DNA of 64,000 bases from Rheum nobile (Eukaryota; Streptophyta; Magnoliopsida; Caryophyllales; Polygonaceae), in NCBI GenBank assembly GCA_027886185.1, contig WOAB01000052.1:1116001-1180000 (forward strand), read 5' to 3'. The notes beneath the pieces were generated by a model. It was not told the DNA's origin. It made no database searches and saw nothing but the letters and a program-made list of their open reading frames with translations. This document shows, piece after piece, positions 30,990 through 42,814 of the stretch. The first letter of the stretch is position 1. Each line of letters begins with the position of its first letter. A program made the position numbers and the translations under genes.

Positions 30990-33571
30990 CCCTCCCTCAC
31001 TTGGCTGTGAAGCATCCCCACTTCACCATCATCAAACTCTGGCTCAACATATGGTGTTAAGTCCGCGACGTTGAAGGATGCATTAACTCCGAAATCTGGT
31101 GGGAGCTCGAGTTGATATGCATTGTCCCCTATGGCTTTGACCACGCGGAATGGACCATCTCCATGCGGTGCCAATCTATGCTTTCGCCGTGATGGGAACC
31201 TCTCCTTTCGCAGATGCACCCAGACAAGGTCTCCGGGGGCAAAGACGATGCGGCGGCGGCCTGAATTCTTCTGTGAGGCATACTGCGCGGCCCTCCTCTC
31301 CAGCTGTTCCCGGGTTTGTTGATGAAGCTCCTGGACTTGCTCAGCGCGATTGGAGGATGAGACATGCACTGTGTCTCGGAGAGGACGCGGCGACAAATCC
31401 AGTAGTGTCAAGGGGTTGATGCCATACACCACTTCGAATGGTGTCAACCTGGTCGCTGTGTGCCTGCATCTATTGTAACAAAACTCGACAATTGATAGTA
31501 AGTCCTCCCAACGCTTAGGGTTGGCTTTTAGCATCGTGCGAAGGAGGGCTCCTAGAGTTCTATTTGTGACCTCCGTTTGGCCATCGGTTTGGGGGTGGTA
31601 GCTAGTCGAGAATAGGAGTTTGGTTCCTAGCTTTCCCCAGAGAGTTCTCCAAAAATGACCAACGAACTTAGAATCCCTATCACTAACTATGGTACGCGGG
31701 ACTCCATGAAGACGGACCACATGCTCAAAGAATAGATCAGCAATCGCACTAGCACTATGGGTAGTCTTACAAGCAATAAAATGTGCCATCTTAGAAAACC
31801 TATCTACGCCCACAAAAATGGAGTCTTTACCTCGTCTAGAGAGGGGAAAACCCGTGATGAAATCCATAGACAAATCTTCCCAAGGGGCACTCGGAATGGG
31901 CAAGGGAGTGTAGAGGCCGTGAGGACTAGACTTAGCTTTGGCTCTTTGGCAAGTCACACAACTTCTACAAAACCTAGTCACTTGGTGAGTCATCTTAGGC
32001 CAAAAGAAGTGTTCTCTAAGCGCGTCTAAGGTTTTCCTAATCCCAAAATGTCCACGACTTGCGTATGCTTCCTCAATCAATAGGAGCCTAATGGAGGATG
32101 TAGGAATGCATAGACGACTAGCCTTGTACAAATAACCCTCAGAAAGGTAAAAAGTCTCAAACTCACGCGATCTCAGGCAATGCTCAAGAATAGGGGCAAA
32201 GAAAGGGTCACTAGCATATAAATCCTTAATTAAAGCAAAACCCAAAATTTTAGTTTGCACATGAGTCAAGAGAACATACCTGTAAGATAACGCGTCAGCA
32301 ACAATGTTATCTTTTCCTTTCTTGTGAACAACGACATAAGGAAATGTCTCCAGAAACTCCACCCAGCGAGCATGGCGGCGATTGAGGTGAGCATGGCTCT
32401 TCAAGTAGCTCAACGCGGCGTGGTCGCTGTGGATGACAAATTCACACGGCCAAAGGTAATGCTGCCATGTCTTCAGCACGCGTACTAAGGCATAAAGCTC
32501 TTTGTCGTAGGTGGGGTAATTGAGTGTGGCTCCTGTGAGCTTCTCACTGAAGTAGGCAATCAACCTCTTCTCTTGGTGTAGCACACCACCAATGCCTATG
32601 TCTGAGGCATCACACTCCACTTCGAAGTGTTTGGTGAAATCTGGAAGCTGGAGCAAATGCGCTTGGCATAATGCGTTCTTCAAGGCGGAGAAGGCGCGTT
32701 CATGGGACTCAAGCCACAAAACTGTGCTTCCTTTCTTGATGAGCTCATGTAGTGGCGCAGAAATGGAAGAGAAATCGCGTACAAAACGCCGATAAAAGCC
32801 CGCGAGACCTAGAAAGCTTCGCACCTGTGTTGGTGTGGTAGGCGTGGGCCAATCCTTGATGGCCGCGATCTTTTCATTATCAACGCGTAAACCATCGCTA
32901 CTCATAATGTAGCCCAAAAAGTTGGTGGACTCGGAGCAAAATGAGCACTTTGCCAGATTGGCAAACATGCGCTCTTGTCGAAGGCATTCGAGCACTTGGC
33001 GAAGGTGATCGACATGGTCTTCTAGGCTCCTGGAATACACTAGGATGTCATCGAAATATACGACAACAAACTTGCCAAGGAAAGATCTCAACACGTGGTT
33101 CATCACGCGCATGAAGGTGTTGGGCGCGTTCGTGAGCCCAAATGGCATGACAAGCCACTCGTAGAGCCTATACTTCATCTTGAACGCTGTTTTCCACTCA
33201 TCATCTTCTTTCATTCTGATCTGGTGATAACCACTCTTCAAATCAATTTTGGAGAAGAGTGTCGCGCCATGAAGTTCATCAAGCATATCATCAAGGCGGG
33301 GAATAGGGTGCCTGTACTTGACTGTGATCTGGTTTATGGCACGACAATCAACACACATTCTCCAGGTGCCATCCTTCTTGGGCACAAGGATCACATGCAC
33401 AACACAAGGGGAAAGAGATTCCCTGACGTATCCGCGATCCAACAATTCCTGGACTTGGCGCTGTAATTCTTTGGTCTCTTCTGGACCAGCTCTATACGCA
33501 GCGCAGTTGGGAAAAGAAGCACCTGGCACAAGGTCAATTTGGTGCTCAATGCCTCTCAGGGGAGGTAATCC
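30716..33571 (-). pseudogene. Element D pol: RT, RNase H, integrase and C-terminal extension into the LTR
   Basis: Open from the TAA at 33572-33574 to TAG-type end at 30716. RT: FSKIDLKSGYHQI and VVYFDDILVYS (catalytic YFDD). RNase H: VECDASDIGIGG, NYPTYDKELYAL, HSDHAAL. Integrase: zinc H-H-C-C (GHFGIRKT, CRSCVTC), core MDFITGFP, SDRDSKF, HPQTDGQTE. The C-terminal part has GDLVWVHLRKERFP, GDGPF and FNVADLTPYVE, typical of plant chromoviruses, followed by an acidic and Ser/Arg tail that crosses the PPT into the LTR. 937 codons are free of lesions. The stop before RT separates it from gag-PR, hence called a pseudogene although the enzyme domains look intact. Confidence 0.9.
30990..31000 (-). 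other. Element D polypurine tract inside the pol frame
   Basis: On the - strand GTGAGGGAGGG immediately precedes the LTR start TGATGTGACC. It is translated as part of VREGDV in pol. Confidence 0.75.
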
Positions 33572-36358
33572 TTATGGCAACTCATCGGGGAATACGTCGG
33601 TGAACGCGGCAAGCAAGTTCGTGATCTTTGGTGGCAAAGGCGCGTTCGTCGACGATTCAGGGATGCATGAGGTTGGCACAAGGAGAAAGCATGGAGTCTT
33701 CCCAGTCAAACAAGCAGTGAGGTCACTGGGCCGTGCCAAAAGAACGCGTTGCTCACAGGTGCCTTGCAAAGGACGCGCTGAGGGCAACGAATCGTCTAGC
33801 TGTGGGGCACGCGGTGTCCTAGTGGTGGCGTTGTGTTTCTTCTTGCCATTTAATGGAGAAGGCGAAGTGTGACCAGATTTGGACGTAGTGGACGCGGTCT
33901 CTATTGGCTTCTCGCGATCGCGTTCGACCTGATCGTGCAAGATCTCATGGGGAGACATTGGATGCAAAGTGACGCGCTTCCCGTGGTAATTGAACACATA
34001 AGTGTTCAAATAGCCATCATGGAGTACGCGCCTGTCAAATTGCCATGGGCGCCCAAGCAAAATATGGGTGGCGTCCATTGCAATGACATCACAAAGAATA
34101 GAATCACAATATTGCCCTATAGAAAAAGAAATTAAACATTGGCGAGATACTGTGTTACCTGGACTAGAAGAAATCCATTGGAGGGCATAAGGTTGTGGAT
34201 GAGGCGTCGTAGGCAATGTGAAGTTGTTGACAACCTTCTCATTCACAATATTTGCACAAGATCCTCCATCAATAATAACACTCAAGGAAGCTGTTTGGAC
34301 TGGAGCCCTTGTGTGGAACAAGTTCTCTCGTTGATCGCTTAAGTTGGCTTCCTTGACGGTGAGGAGACGATGCGTCACCAAGCTCAATGGTATGCCCGCG
34401 TGCAGAGACGTTGGTTCGCAATCATACGCGTCTTCATCCTCGTCCTCGTTACCGTCAGTGATCGCGTCAAGTGTGGCCTCCTCGTCTTCACAAGATTCAT
34501 AGCCAGCGGCGGCTGTGGAGAACAACACCTTGCGAGCATTGGGACAATCCTTCTTGTAGTGGCCTCGTCCACCACATTTGTAACACTCAATATCACACGC
34601 GCGATCGTTGGGCACTAGGGCCTGTCTTGGCGCGGTCGGACGCGGCGCGGTGTTTGGTGTCGTGGGCTTTGCCTTGGGGGCTTGGCTAGACGCTGCTGTG
34701 GTAGATGCACCAGGGCGAACATTAGTATAAGGGAAGCCACTAGTGTTAGAAGAATACCGTTGTTGGCCAGTGGAATATGTGTAAGACTTTCGGCGAGATA
34801 GTTGTGCATGGATTTGCATCGCCGTGTGGGTGAGTGTGTTAATGTCTTTGATGGGAAAAATCTTGAGTTGATCACGGATGTTGGTGTTCAAACCACTCAA
34901 GAATTTCGTCCTCAAGGTAGATGGTGCTTCTGTGACTCGTGCTCTGTGGCGTCGAACGCAATCATCTTCAAACCTATGCCACCACACGCGGGCGGCTCCT
35001 CGGAAGTTTAGCGTCGCGACGTCGACATGGTCCTCAGGTGGCACACAATTATAGCGTAGGGTGTACTCTATAGCCTGCACCCATTCAAGAAACACAGAGG
35101 GGTTGTATTCACCATGAAAATGCTCGATTTTTACCTTGACATGTGGTCGCTGGTATCGAGGCTGGTCTGGGGCTGCGTTGAACGTGTTGTTCGGTGCAGC
35201 GTCATAAATAGGGTTGTCAATGGCGCGCAATCGATGTGGTCTATCGCGTCCAACTTGGTGTCTATCGCGTTGTTCGCGATTTTCGCGGACAAACTCATCC
35301 CTGGGCGCGTAGGCGTCATCGCGTTGACGTCTGCGTGGCGGGGCATCGTAGTTGTCGCGTCGATGGTCTCTCTGTTGAACATCGCGACACTCGCCGCCAA
35401 TGTCACGAACGCGTTCTGCTCGGGGTCGGAGACGCGGGGAAGGTATCCAATCTGAGGGATGATCCTGCAATTCAATGGGATCTCCAAGAGGGGGGTGGAA
35501 AAAATTAGGATTGACCATACCTGAGTCCTCGATCTCTTCATCATCGTACTTGTCGAAGTCGTCTTGGACATTGGGTGTGATCGACGCGTAGCCATCTTAT
35601 CCGTAACGCGGTGTTCGAACACTCTGGTGTAGAAGATGATCGCGTACATCATGGATGCATTGTTGGGTAGGTGGTGTCCTCAATTGATCATCACGTCGCG
35701 ATTGTCCAGTGTCGCGGAGGCTTGGTCTTCTCGGCGTCGCGTCGGCTTGGATAGCTTGACGACGTCGGTCATCGCGTGTGGCTGAATCCGACACGCGTTT
35801 TTGGGTTCTCCTAGAGGCATACATGTCATCAAAGTTGTAAGGTTCAAAGTACTCACCTTGAGAGTCGTTGGCGTCGCGGTCTGAGACGTTGTCGAAGCTA
35901 ACAAGTGTGGCTCGTGGCACATAGCGATCCTTCTGGGGAACGAAGCCTTGGCGACTCTCAATGACACTCTGCATTCTGTTTAGTTGAGGTTGAGGTTGAG
36001 AAGTGGAAGGCATAATTCCCTTGGCTTTGTCCACTCGTGTCTTGGATAGGACCGCGTCGGTGGCTCCAGGTGGAGGCGGCGCGTCCATAGCACTCAGCGG
36101 TGGGGGAGTTCGAGTGGGCGCGGGCGGTACCACTTCTTGTTGGTTGGCGCATAGAGTGGCGACCTCCTGTCGAAGAGCCTGGATCAAGATCTGATCTTCA
36201 GACAACGCCATGATGGGGTCGCGTGGTTGGTCCTGTGGTGGTTGGTCTGGAGGTAGACCCAACTGTTGGGGTTGTGGGTTGGTGTTGGTGTTGTCGACTT
36301 CGCGTTCGTCTGCACTGTGGCAAATCTGCATGGTGCCTATGACAAGACGACCAGACAT
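33572..36358 (-). pseudogene. Element D gag-protease, one frame with an in-frame TAA
   Basis: The first ATG is at 36358 (MSGRLVIGTM). The frame has a Pro/Gln-rich N-terminus, an Arg/Asp-rich section, TAA at 35597-35599, and then continues with gag core (VKIEHFHGEYNPSVFLEW, ARVWWHRFED), a zinc knuckle CYKCGGRGHYKKDC, an acidic linker and an aspartic protease with DGGSCANIV in the active-site position and LLGRPWQFDR downstream. DGGS in place of DTGS is usual for these plant chromoviruses, as I recall. The frame ends in TAA 33572-33574 just before GLPPLRGIEHQI, the normal link to RT, so both stops are likely lesions. Confidence 0.87.
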
Positions 36359-37150
36359 GGGAGTAAAAACGAACCAAAACACAACAAAGAACAACAACCA
36401 AGCAAATCACTAGTCAAGTCACAAAGTTCACGTAGGTTGGGATTGTTTGGCTTGCCGTGAGGGCGGCTTGGCTTGAACAAGAGATGGTGTATCAACCAAG
36501 TTGCAATCAAACAAACAAGAACAAATTGAAACCCTAAAACAAACGTAAACAAAGCAACCTAATTAGCAAGAAAGTACCTTCTAGGAAGCTTGACCTAGAC
36601 GATTGAGAGATTTAGAAGATGAGCTTAGACCGATGTGTGTTAGGGTTGCCTTATTTTGGCTTTCCCTAACTTTGGATTTTTTTTTGAATATCTTTTCGAT
36701 ATCTTTTTTTTATATATAATAATATCCGAGATCTTATCTTTTGATCTTTTCGGACTTGCAAAAGGAAATAAAATAAAAAGGTCCAAGTAACAAGAATATC
36801 ACAAGTGTGATTGTAGAGATAGAAGAGAGAAGATAAGATTTGATGATTTCTTATTAGGAAATTGGTTAAGAACCTAAAAAGCAATATCCAACAAACAAGG
36901 AAACTCTATCCACGCATGAAATAAGGAAATAAAATATTCTAGCATGCAAGATAACAAATTACCTAACACACCAAAACTTGGGGAACAAGAAAAAAAAATT
37001 CGGCCAAGGTAGGACCTTGTAGAAACCGAAGGATGAGCAAAAGATGGAAATTTTATGGTTTTTCGTGATCTTTTAGTAAATCAATCGATGGGGGCCAAGA
37101 AAAATCGTGAACAAAATTGAAACTTGAGTTCTTGACTTACAAGACTGCTG
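36359..37150 (-). other. Element D 5' leader
   Basis: A-rich untranslated leader between PBS and gag ATG with several T/A runs on +. No gene seen. Confidence 0.6.
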
Positions 37151-37163
37151 GGCTCTGATGCCA
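37151..37163 (-). other. Element D primer-binding site, tRNA-iMet type
   Basis: On the - strand TGGCATCAGAGCC, two bases inside the 5' LTR; one base different from the common initiator-Met PBS TGGTATCAGAGCC. Confidence 0.8.
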
Positions 37164-37165
37164 GT

Positions 37166-38080
37166 TGATGTGTCCTTGCCTCCGATGACAAGCCTTTGGG
37201 ATCTAGTCCTGGTTGGGAAGTCACGCAGCGAACTCGTCTCATTGATGGGGAGGGTCGTGAACGGAAGAACGCGATGATTGGTGGTGATGGAAGTGATGGT
37301 GATCACGGTGGTGACGCGGTGGAAGCGATTGATGGAAAGATGATAGCGGTGGCGGAAGCGATTTGATGAAGGGATATAAGACTTGAAAGAACAAGTCTTT
37401 GGGTGTCGTAGCGTCGACTGCGGGTGAAGGAGATGCGAAGATAGATTGGCTTGAGAAGATTAATCAGTTTGCCGTAGCGTCGGCGGCGGAGGGAATGGGG
37501 ATGAGAGGGATATGGGTGACGTCCGATCAAGGGAAGGAGGAATTAACACTCGACTTGAAACCTTGAACTTTAACTTGAACGTGAGAAATAACAATAACAA
37601 AGTAGGGTATACATAGGGAGAGGTGAGACGTCGGATGGGCCGAGTCGACCCTCGTGGGCTAGCCCATGCAAGCATGAAAAAGGCACAAACCCTAAAAGAT
37701 AGAATGACTGAAAGGAAACTATCTAAAATGCTGTACATAAGGAAACTATCTAAAGCAGACTGGAAAAACCAAATATAGATAATGTCTCAAAAAGAACACG
37801 TGAAACTCATGAACGCGTTGAAGGCTTTGACGTGATCATCACGTGAGACGACGAAGTGTCATAGTCTTCAGAAGAACGCGTTCTTTCACTCTCGATGGTG
37901 GCGAGGACGACGAGTCTTGGATTGTCATCTGGGCTTCCTTGGTTGGCGACGGCGCGTGCGATGAGGGACGCGACGGCGGCGACAATGGCCTTGGACCTAG
38001 ACCTTGTCACTGGACCTTCTGAGCATAGGCTCATGGCTTCTTCCTCGTCTTGGGCCGTCATAGGAGGCATGGTCACATCA
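37166..38080 (-). repeat. Element D 5' LTR
   Basis: 915 bp, partner of 30077-30989. It also encodes the pol C-terminal extension (PPMTAQDEEEAM, at 38060-37807), though here it lies upstream of gag. Confidence 0.92.
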
Positions 38081-38085
38081 ATCGG

Positions 38086-38839
38086 CCCCCTAGATGCCTC
38101 TCACATGTGTGAAGCAGAGGCGTCCCACTGCTGGATGTGAAAGCACTGCACCAGCGACTGATCTCGGAGCATCCGCATGTCCTCATCAAGCTCATCTAAA
38201 CACTCCTCATACTGTCTACCAGGGTCTGCAGGATCACTCGAAGTTCCTAGTGCATTGTGTTTTCCATCAGCAACATTTGCATAATCAGTGAAAATAGTAT
38301 CAATCGGCATATCGGCAAAGGCCTCTTGCTGCTCCTCCTCATCATCATCAACTACATCATGTCGTTCCATCATGAGGTACCAAATAGGAATCTCAAGCTA
38401 ATCTTCTCCTCCTCAGCAGCTAAAGCATGTCGATCCATCATCTCAGCAATTGAATAAAGTTGGGCAGCGGGGCCGCGATTGCAGTTTTCACCCGCGCCCG
38501 TGTTTTTCTTCGATTTTTTTTAAAAAAAATTTAGGAGAAGTGTTCTTACAGTGGTAAAACCGTGGTCGCAGTTTTTTGGGTACGATCGCGGTTTTGCGTC
38601 TGTGGTGCTGTGAACTCTATCTTCGAAACTCCTACTTGCATTTTAGTCTAAAAATGAAACAATAATAATAGAAACTTGAAAATAAAAGACATGGAAAGAA
38701 TTACATACCTCGGGTTGCCTCCCGAGCAACGCTTTGGTTAATGTCGTGGCTCGACATAGTGTCTTGTTGATCACATCGGTAAACCATCACACAAACGAGA
38801 ATATACAGACTATAGATTCCTTGACAACAACGCCAAATT
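38086..38839 (-). repeat. Array internal region I0, PBS-side part
   Basis: Holds the N-terminal part of the small ORF (38101-38373), GC-rich palindromes (38465-38600) and a degenerate tRNA-Asp PBS (38818-38835, two changes). Joins L1 at 38840. Confidence 0.87.
38101..38373 (-). pseudogene. Small array ORF, copy in I0, N-terminal part
   Basis: ATG at 38373 (MMERHD). It keeps the acidic DDDEEEQQ stretch, the IDTIFTDYA segment and DMRMLRDQSLVQCFHIQQWDAS. A TGA at 38101-38103 replaces the Trp codon found in I2 and I3 (HRWEAS). After it the frame is cut by element D; the last about 40 codons lie at 29954-30076. Product unknown; see the I3 copy for the intact form. Confidence 0.7.
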
Positions 38840-40269
38840 TGACAGGCATTTTGTCGCATACACCTAACAAATTACCTCAAAAACCTAAATAATGTAGTCT
38901 GGTAAGTAAGGGTCGAATCCCACAGAGAATCAAGTTACATATCCTGTTTGCCAAATCGTTCACCAATTGATAACAAAGACAAAGGGGGGGGGGGGGGGGG
39001 GGGGGGTTATATGAATCTAACTAAGGAAATGATAAATAAAACATACATAGCTTGGCTAGACAAATATCCACCTTCAGTTTGGTTGATCGATCATTGATTT
39101 TCCCTAGTTCTCAGTTCTCATGAATGTCCTAATCCATGTTCTAAATTAATTATCCGTCCAACTAGTCCTGATAATCCTAACTATTAAACAATTAAGAAAC
39201 TATCAAGATTCAATTTAACAGCAGTAGTAAGCTCAGGAATAGATAGACTCATGCAATACTTAACAACTAGTCAGTACTCGACATGCAGTCAATTCTCTTC
39301 ACAATAAACATTCACAACTAGTTCCTATAAATCGTGGTTGCTACTCTGAATTAGGGATGAACAATATTAATCTCAACAAGTTGACCAGATTAGGGGAACC
39401 AACACTATAGATAATACCAATCTCAACTAGTTTGTCAGGCTAGGGAAACCAATACTAATAGTACTAACATAACAAAATGGTGAAATTGATAAACCAGTAG
39501 AATTCAAAACCCCAATCCTGTAGTATGAATAATACCAATAACTACTAGTTGATCAGGCTAGAGAAATCAAGAAAACTCAATAGGATGAAGAATAAGAGAA
39601 TCAATAACATTCAAGGATAGAGTAAAGGAAAAATCTCACAATCAAATTCAAACCAAGGCTTCAATTATCTAGCCAAAAACAAAACAAAGATAAAAACAAA
39701 GAAAAGGAAAAAGAGGCAGAAGGAGAAAAAACAAACTCTCAATCTGATGTTCTAAAGACAGAATATAAAGACTTAGCAAAACTTAATTTCTAAAGATAAC
39801 GATAACGATCTTCTAAAAGGAAATAAAATAAAATAAATAAAAGATCTCGGACGAAAATCCGATCTTCGCGCCTGGCATGGACCTGCGACCGCGGTTTTGT
39901 GCTTCGCAGAACATCTGCTTCTGCGGTCAATCCGCGCTCGTGGAAATTTTTCCGCGCCCGCGGTTTTCAATCTACAGCTCTCCTGCGGCTCTCTCCTGTC
40001 GCGGCACTCCTTGCGGGTCTCTGACTTGCAAAACCGCGCATGCGGTTTCAAAACCGCGTCCGCCGTTTGGCCTTCTGCGCATCCTAACGAACTCTTCCTA
40101 TGCCGCGGCTTGCTCCATTCTTCACAACTTTTCTACTCCAATACTTCACTAAACTCATCACTTCTTCTCTACTACTCCATTATCCTAAATTGTCTTCTAA
40201 ACCCACACAAATGGTACCTAAAATCCTAGTAACATCTCATAGTTACGCACTACAAAGTAGAGCGTATCA
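38840..40269 (-). repeat. Array LTR L1, full length
   Basis: 1430 bp from TGACAGGC to GCGTATCA. It contains a 23-base poly(G) tract (38984-39006), AACTAGT-rich repeats (39150-39560), and CG-rich palindromes (39885-40060). Confidence 0.92.
38984..39006 (+). repeat. Poly(G) tract of 23 bases in L1
   Basis: Uninterrupted G run. The homologous position has about 18 G in L2 (41946-41963), 19 in L3 (43892-43910) and 6 in L4 (46860-46865). In the element's own orientation it is a C run near the end of the LTR. Confidence 0.9.
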
Positions 40270-40917
40270 AATTCCCCCATGCTTAGACCTTGCTCGTCCT
40301 CGAGTAAGCTAATGGAAACCTACTCCTCCAATGAAATACCCAAGGTCTCAGGAAGAACAACAAAACAATCTCCACTAAGACTGTACCTACCCATGAATCT
40401 CTACAGTACCAACACCGCAACACAACACACCAGCATCAAGGAAAGCAGAGTACTTCCCCAAAGCTTAACCCAAACACCATAGAGTGAAAGTAACCATCTA
40501 ACCTATCTCTTGTCTATCTCCCAGAGTGACCTACCCGAATCCTCCTTATAACTCCACACTTATGTCACCACGCCAAGAAAAATGAGGAATCCAAATAATC
40601 ACTCTTTTCTTTTCACTCATTTTGCGTAGGCGCCCTTTCGGGTTTTCATCTAGCCACTCATTTCATTTTTCATAGATGGGCTCACCATTCCTCACATCAC
40701 TCTACAACCCCTTATTACCCAAGCCTAATGCTGGTCCGGGCCACCTGCTTATTGCATAAGCCGCCTTTTCGGGTTTTCAACTTAGCCCAAGATCTTCTTT
40801 TATTTTATATATATATAAAGACAGCAAGTACAAATCCCTTCCCCATGCTTCAATATTGATTTGTCCTCAATGTAATGAAAGAAAAAAATGAAACTCGGGG
40901 GGAAAGAAAGATACCCA

Positions 40918-41328
40918 CTAGCGATGCCGAGGTGGTTTGCGTCTCGGATGTCATGGCTGGTGTGGCGGTGGAAAGTCATGGAGACAAGAGTCTCTGGTGC
41001 AATGGCGGGAGGCAATGAAATTAAGCCCATTGGTTATCGCCCCCCTAGATGCCTCCCACCTGTGTGAAGCAGAGGCGTCCCACTGCTGGATGTGAAAGCA
41101 CTGCACCAACGACTGAACTCGGAGCATCCGCATGTCCTCATCAAGCTCAGCTATCCACTCCTCATACTGTGTACCAGGGTCTGCAGGATCACTCGAAGTG
41201 CTTACTGCATTGTGTTATCCATCACCATCATATGCATAATCAGTGAAAATAGTATCAACCGACATATCTGCAAAGTCCTCTTGCTACTCCTCATTATCAT
41301 CATCAACTGCATCATGTCGTTCCATCAT
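40918..41328 (-). pseudogene. Small array ORF, copy in I1, with two stops
   Basis: Same frame and length as the I3 copy, from MMERHD at 41328 to CRTAG-type end at 40918. In-frame stops occur in the acidic stretch (near 41285) and in the segment after DYAYDGD (near 41217), so no full product. The second half, from MRMLRVQSLVQCF, is conserved. Confidence 0.7.
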
Positions 41329-41780
41329 GCGGTACCAAATAGGAATCTCAAGCTAATCTTCTCCTCCTCAACAGCTAAAGCCTGTGGTTCCATCATCTCA
41401 ACAACGAATTAAAGTTGGGCAGCGGGGCCGCGATCGCGGTTTTCTCCCGCGCCCACGTTATTTTTTTTTTCCCGTTTTTTGATTTTTGATTTTGTAGGAG
41501 AAGTGTTCTTATAGTGGTAAAACTGCGGTGGCTGTTTTTGGGCCACGATCGCGGTTTCGCGTCTGTGGTGCTGTGAACTCTGTCTTCGAAACTCCTACCT
41601 GCATTTTAGTCTAAAAACGAAACAATAATAATAGAAACTTGAAAAGAAAAGACATGAAAAGCATTACATACCTCGAGTTGCCTCCCGAGCAATGCCTTGG
41701 TTAATGTCGTGGCTCGACATAGTGTGTTGTTGATCACATCGGTAAACCATCACACAAACGAGAATATACAGACTTTAGAT

Positions 41781-41798
41781 TCCCCGACAACGGCGCCA
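41781..41798 (-). other. Array PBS in I1, tRNA-Asp type
   Basis: On the - strand TGGCGCCGTTGTCGGGGA, four bases inside L2. It corresponds to the 3' end of plant tRNA-Asp with one G-U-type change. Homologues: 38818-38835, 43726-43743 (degenerate) and 46708-46725. Confidence 0.85.
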
Positions 41799-41802
41799 AA
41801 TT

Positions 41803-42814
41803 TGATAGGCATTTTGTCGCATACACCTAACAAATAACCTCAAAAACCTAACTAATGTAGTATGGTAAGTAAGGGTTGAATCCCATAGAGAATCAAGCTA
41901 TATATCTTGTTTGCCAAATCGTTCACCAATTGATAACAAAAACAAGGGGGGGGGGGGGGGGGGAGGAGTTTATATGAATCTAACTAAGAAAATGATAAAT
42001 AAAACATACATAGCTTGGCTAGACAAATATCCACCTTCAGTTTGGTTGATCGATCATTGATTTTCCCTAGTTCTCAATTCTCATGAATGTCCTAATCCCT
42101 GTTCTAAATTAATTATCAGTACAACTAGTCCTGATAATCCTAACTATTAAACAATCAAGAAACTATCAAGATTCAGATTAACAGCAGCAGTAAGCTTAGG
42201 AATAGATAGACTCATGCAATACTTAACAACTAGTCAATACTCGACATGCAATCAATTCTTTTCACAATAAACATTCACAACTAGTTCCTGTAAATCGTGG
42301 TTGCTACTCTGAATTAGGGATGATCAATATTAATCTCAACAAGTTGACCAGATTAGGGGAACCAACACTATAGATAATACCAATCTAAACTAGTTTGTCA
42401 GGCTACGGAAACCAATACTAATAATACTAATCACAACAAAATGGTGAACTAGATAAACCAGTAGAATTCAAAATCCTAATCCTGTAGTATGAATAATACC
42501 GATAACTACTAGTTGATTAGGGATGAACAATATTAATCTCAACAAGTTGACTAGATTAGGGGAACCAGCACTATTGATAATACCAATCTCAACTAGTTTG
42601 TCAGGCTAGGGAAACCAATACTAATAATACTAATCACAACAAAATGGTGAACTAGATAAACCAGTAGAATTCAAAACCCTAATCCTGCAGTATGAATAAT
42701 ACCAATAACTACTAGTTGATCGGGCTAGAGAAATCAATAAAACTCAATGGGATGAAGAACAAGAGAATCAATAACATTCAAGGATAGGGAAAAGAGGCAG
42801 AAGGAGAAAAAACG
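41803..42814 (-). repeat. Array LTR L2, internally duplicated and truncated
   Basis: Starts TGATAGGC. It contains a tandem duplication of about 203 bp (ATTAGGGATGA at 42313 and 42516). It then breaks off after GGAGAAAAAACGA at about 42814 and runs directly into I2 sequence (GGGGGAAAGAAAG), so about 1.2 kb covering the LTR end and the start of I2 is deleted. Confidence 0.88.

Larger units (their letters stand above)
30077..38080 (-). mobile_element. Ty3/gypsy chromovirus-like element D (probably CRM clade)
   Basis: The LTRs 30077-30989 (913 bp) and 37166-38080 (915 bp) start TGAT and end ATCA, with perfect duplication ATCGG (30072-30076, 38081-38085). About 40 differences between LTRs (4.4 percent) make it the oldest of the datable insertions. 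gag-PR-RT-RH-IN lie in a single - strand frame with two TAA stops. The pol frame runs through the PPT and about 270 bases into the 3' LTR, a trait described for plant centromeric (CRM) chromoviruses. No chromodomain was recognised. Confidence 0.92.
40270..41802 (-). repeat. Array internal region I1
   Basis: 1533 bp: PPT, spacer with two CGCCCTTTCGGG/CGCCTTTTCGGG motifs (about 40630 and 40762), small ORF remnant (40918-41328), GC-rich palindromes (41420-41570) and the only perfect-looking tRNA-Asp PBS. Confidence 0.9.
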
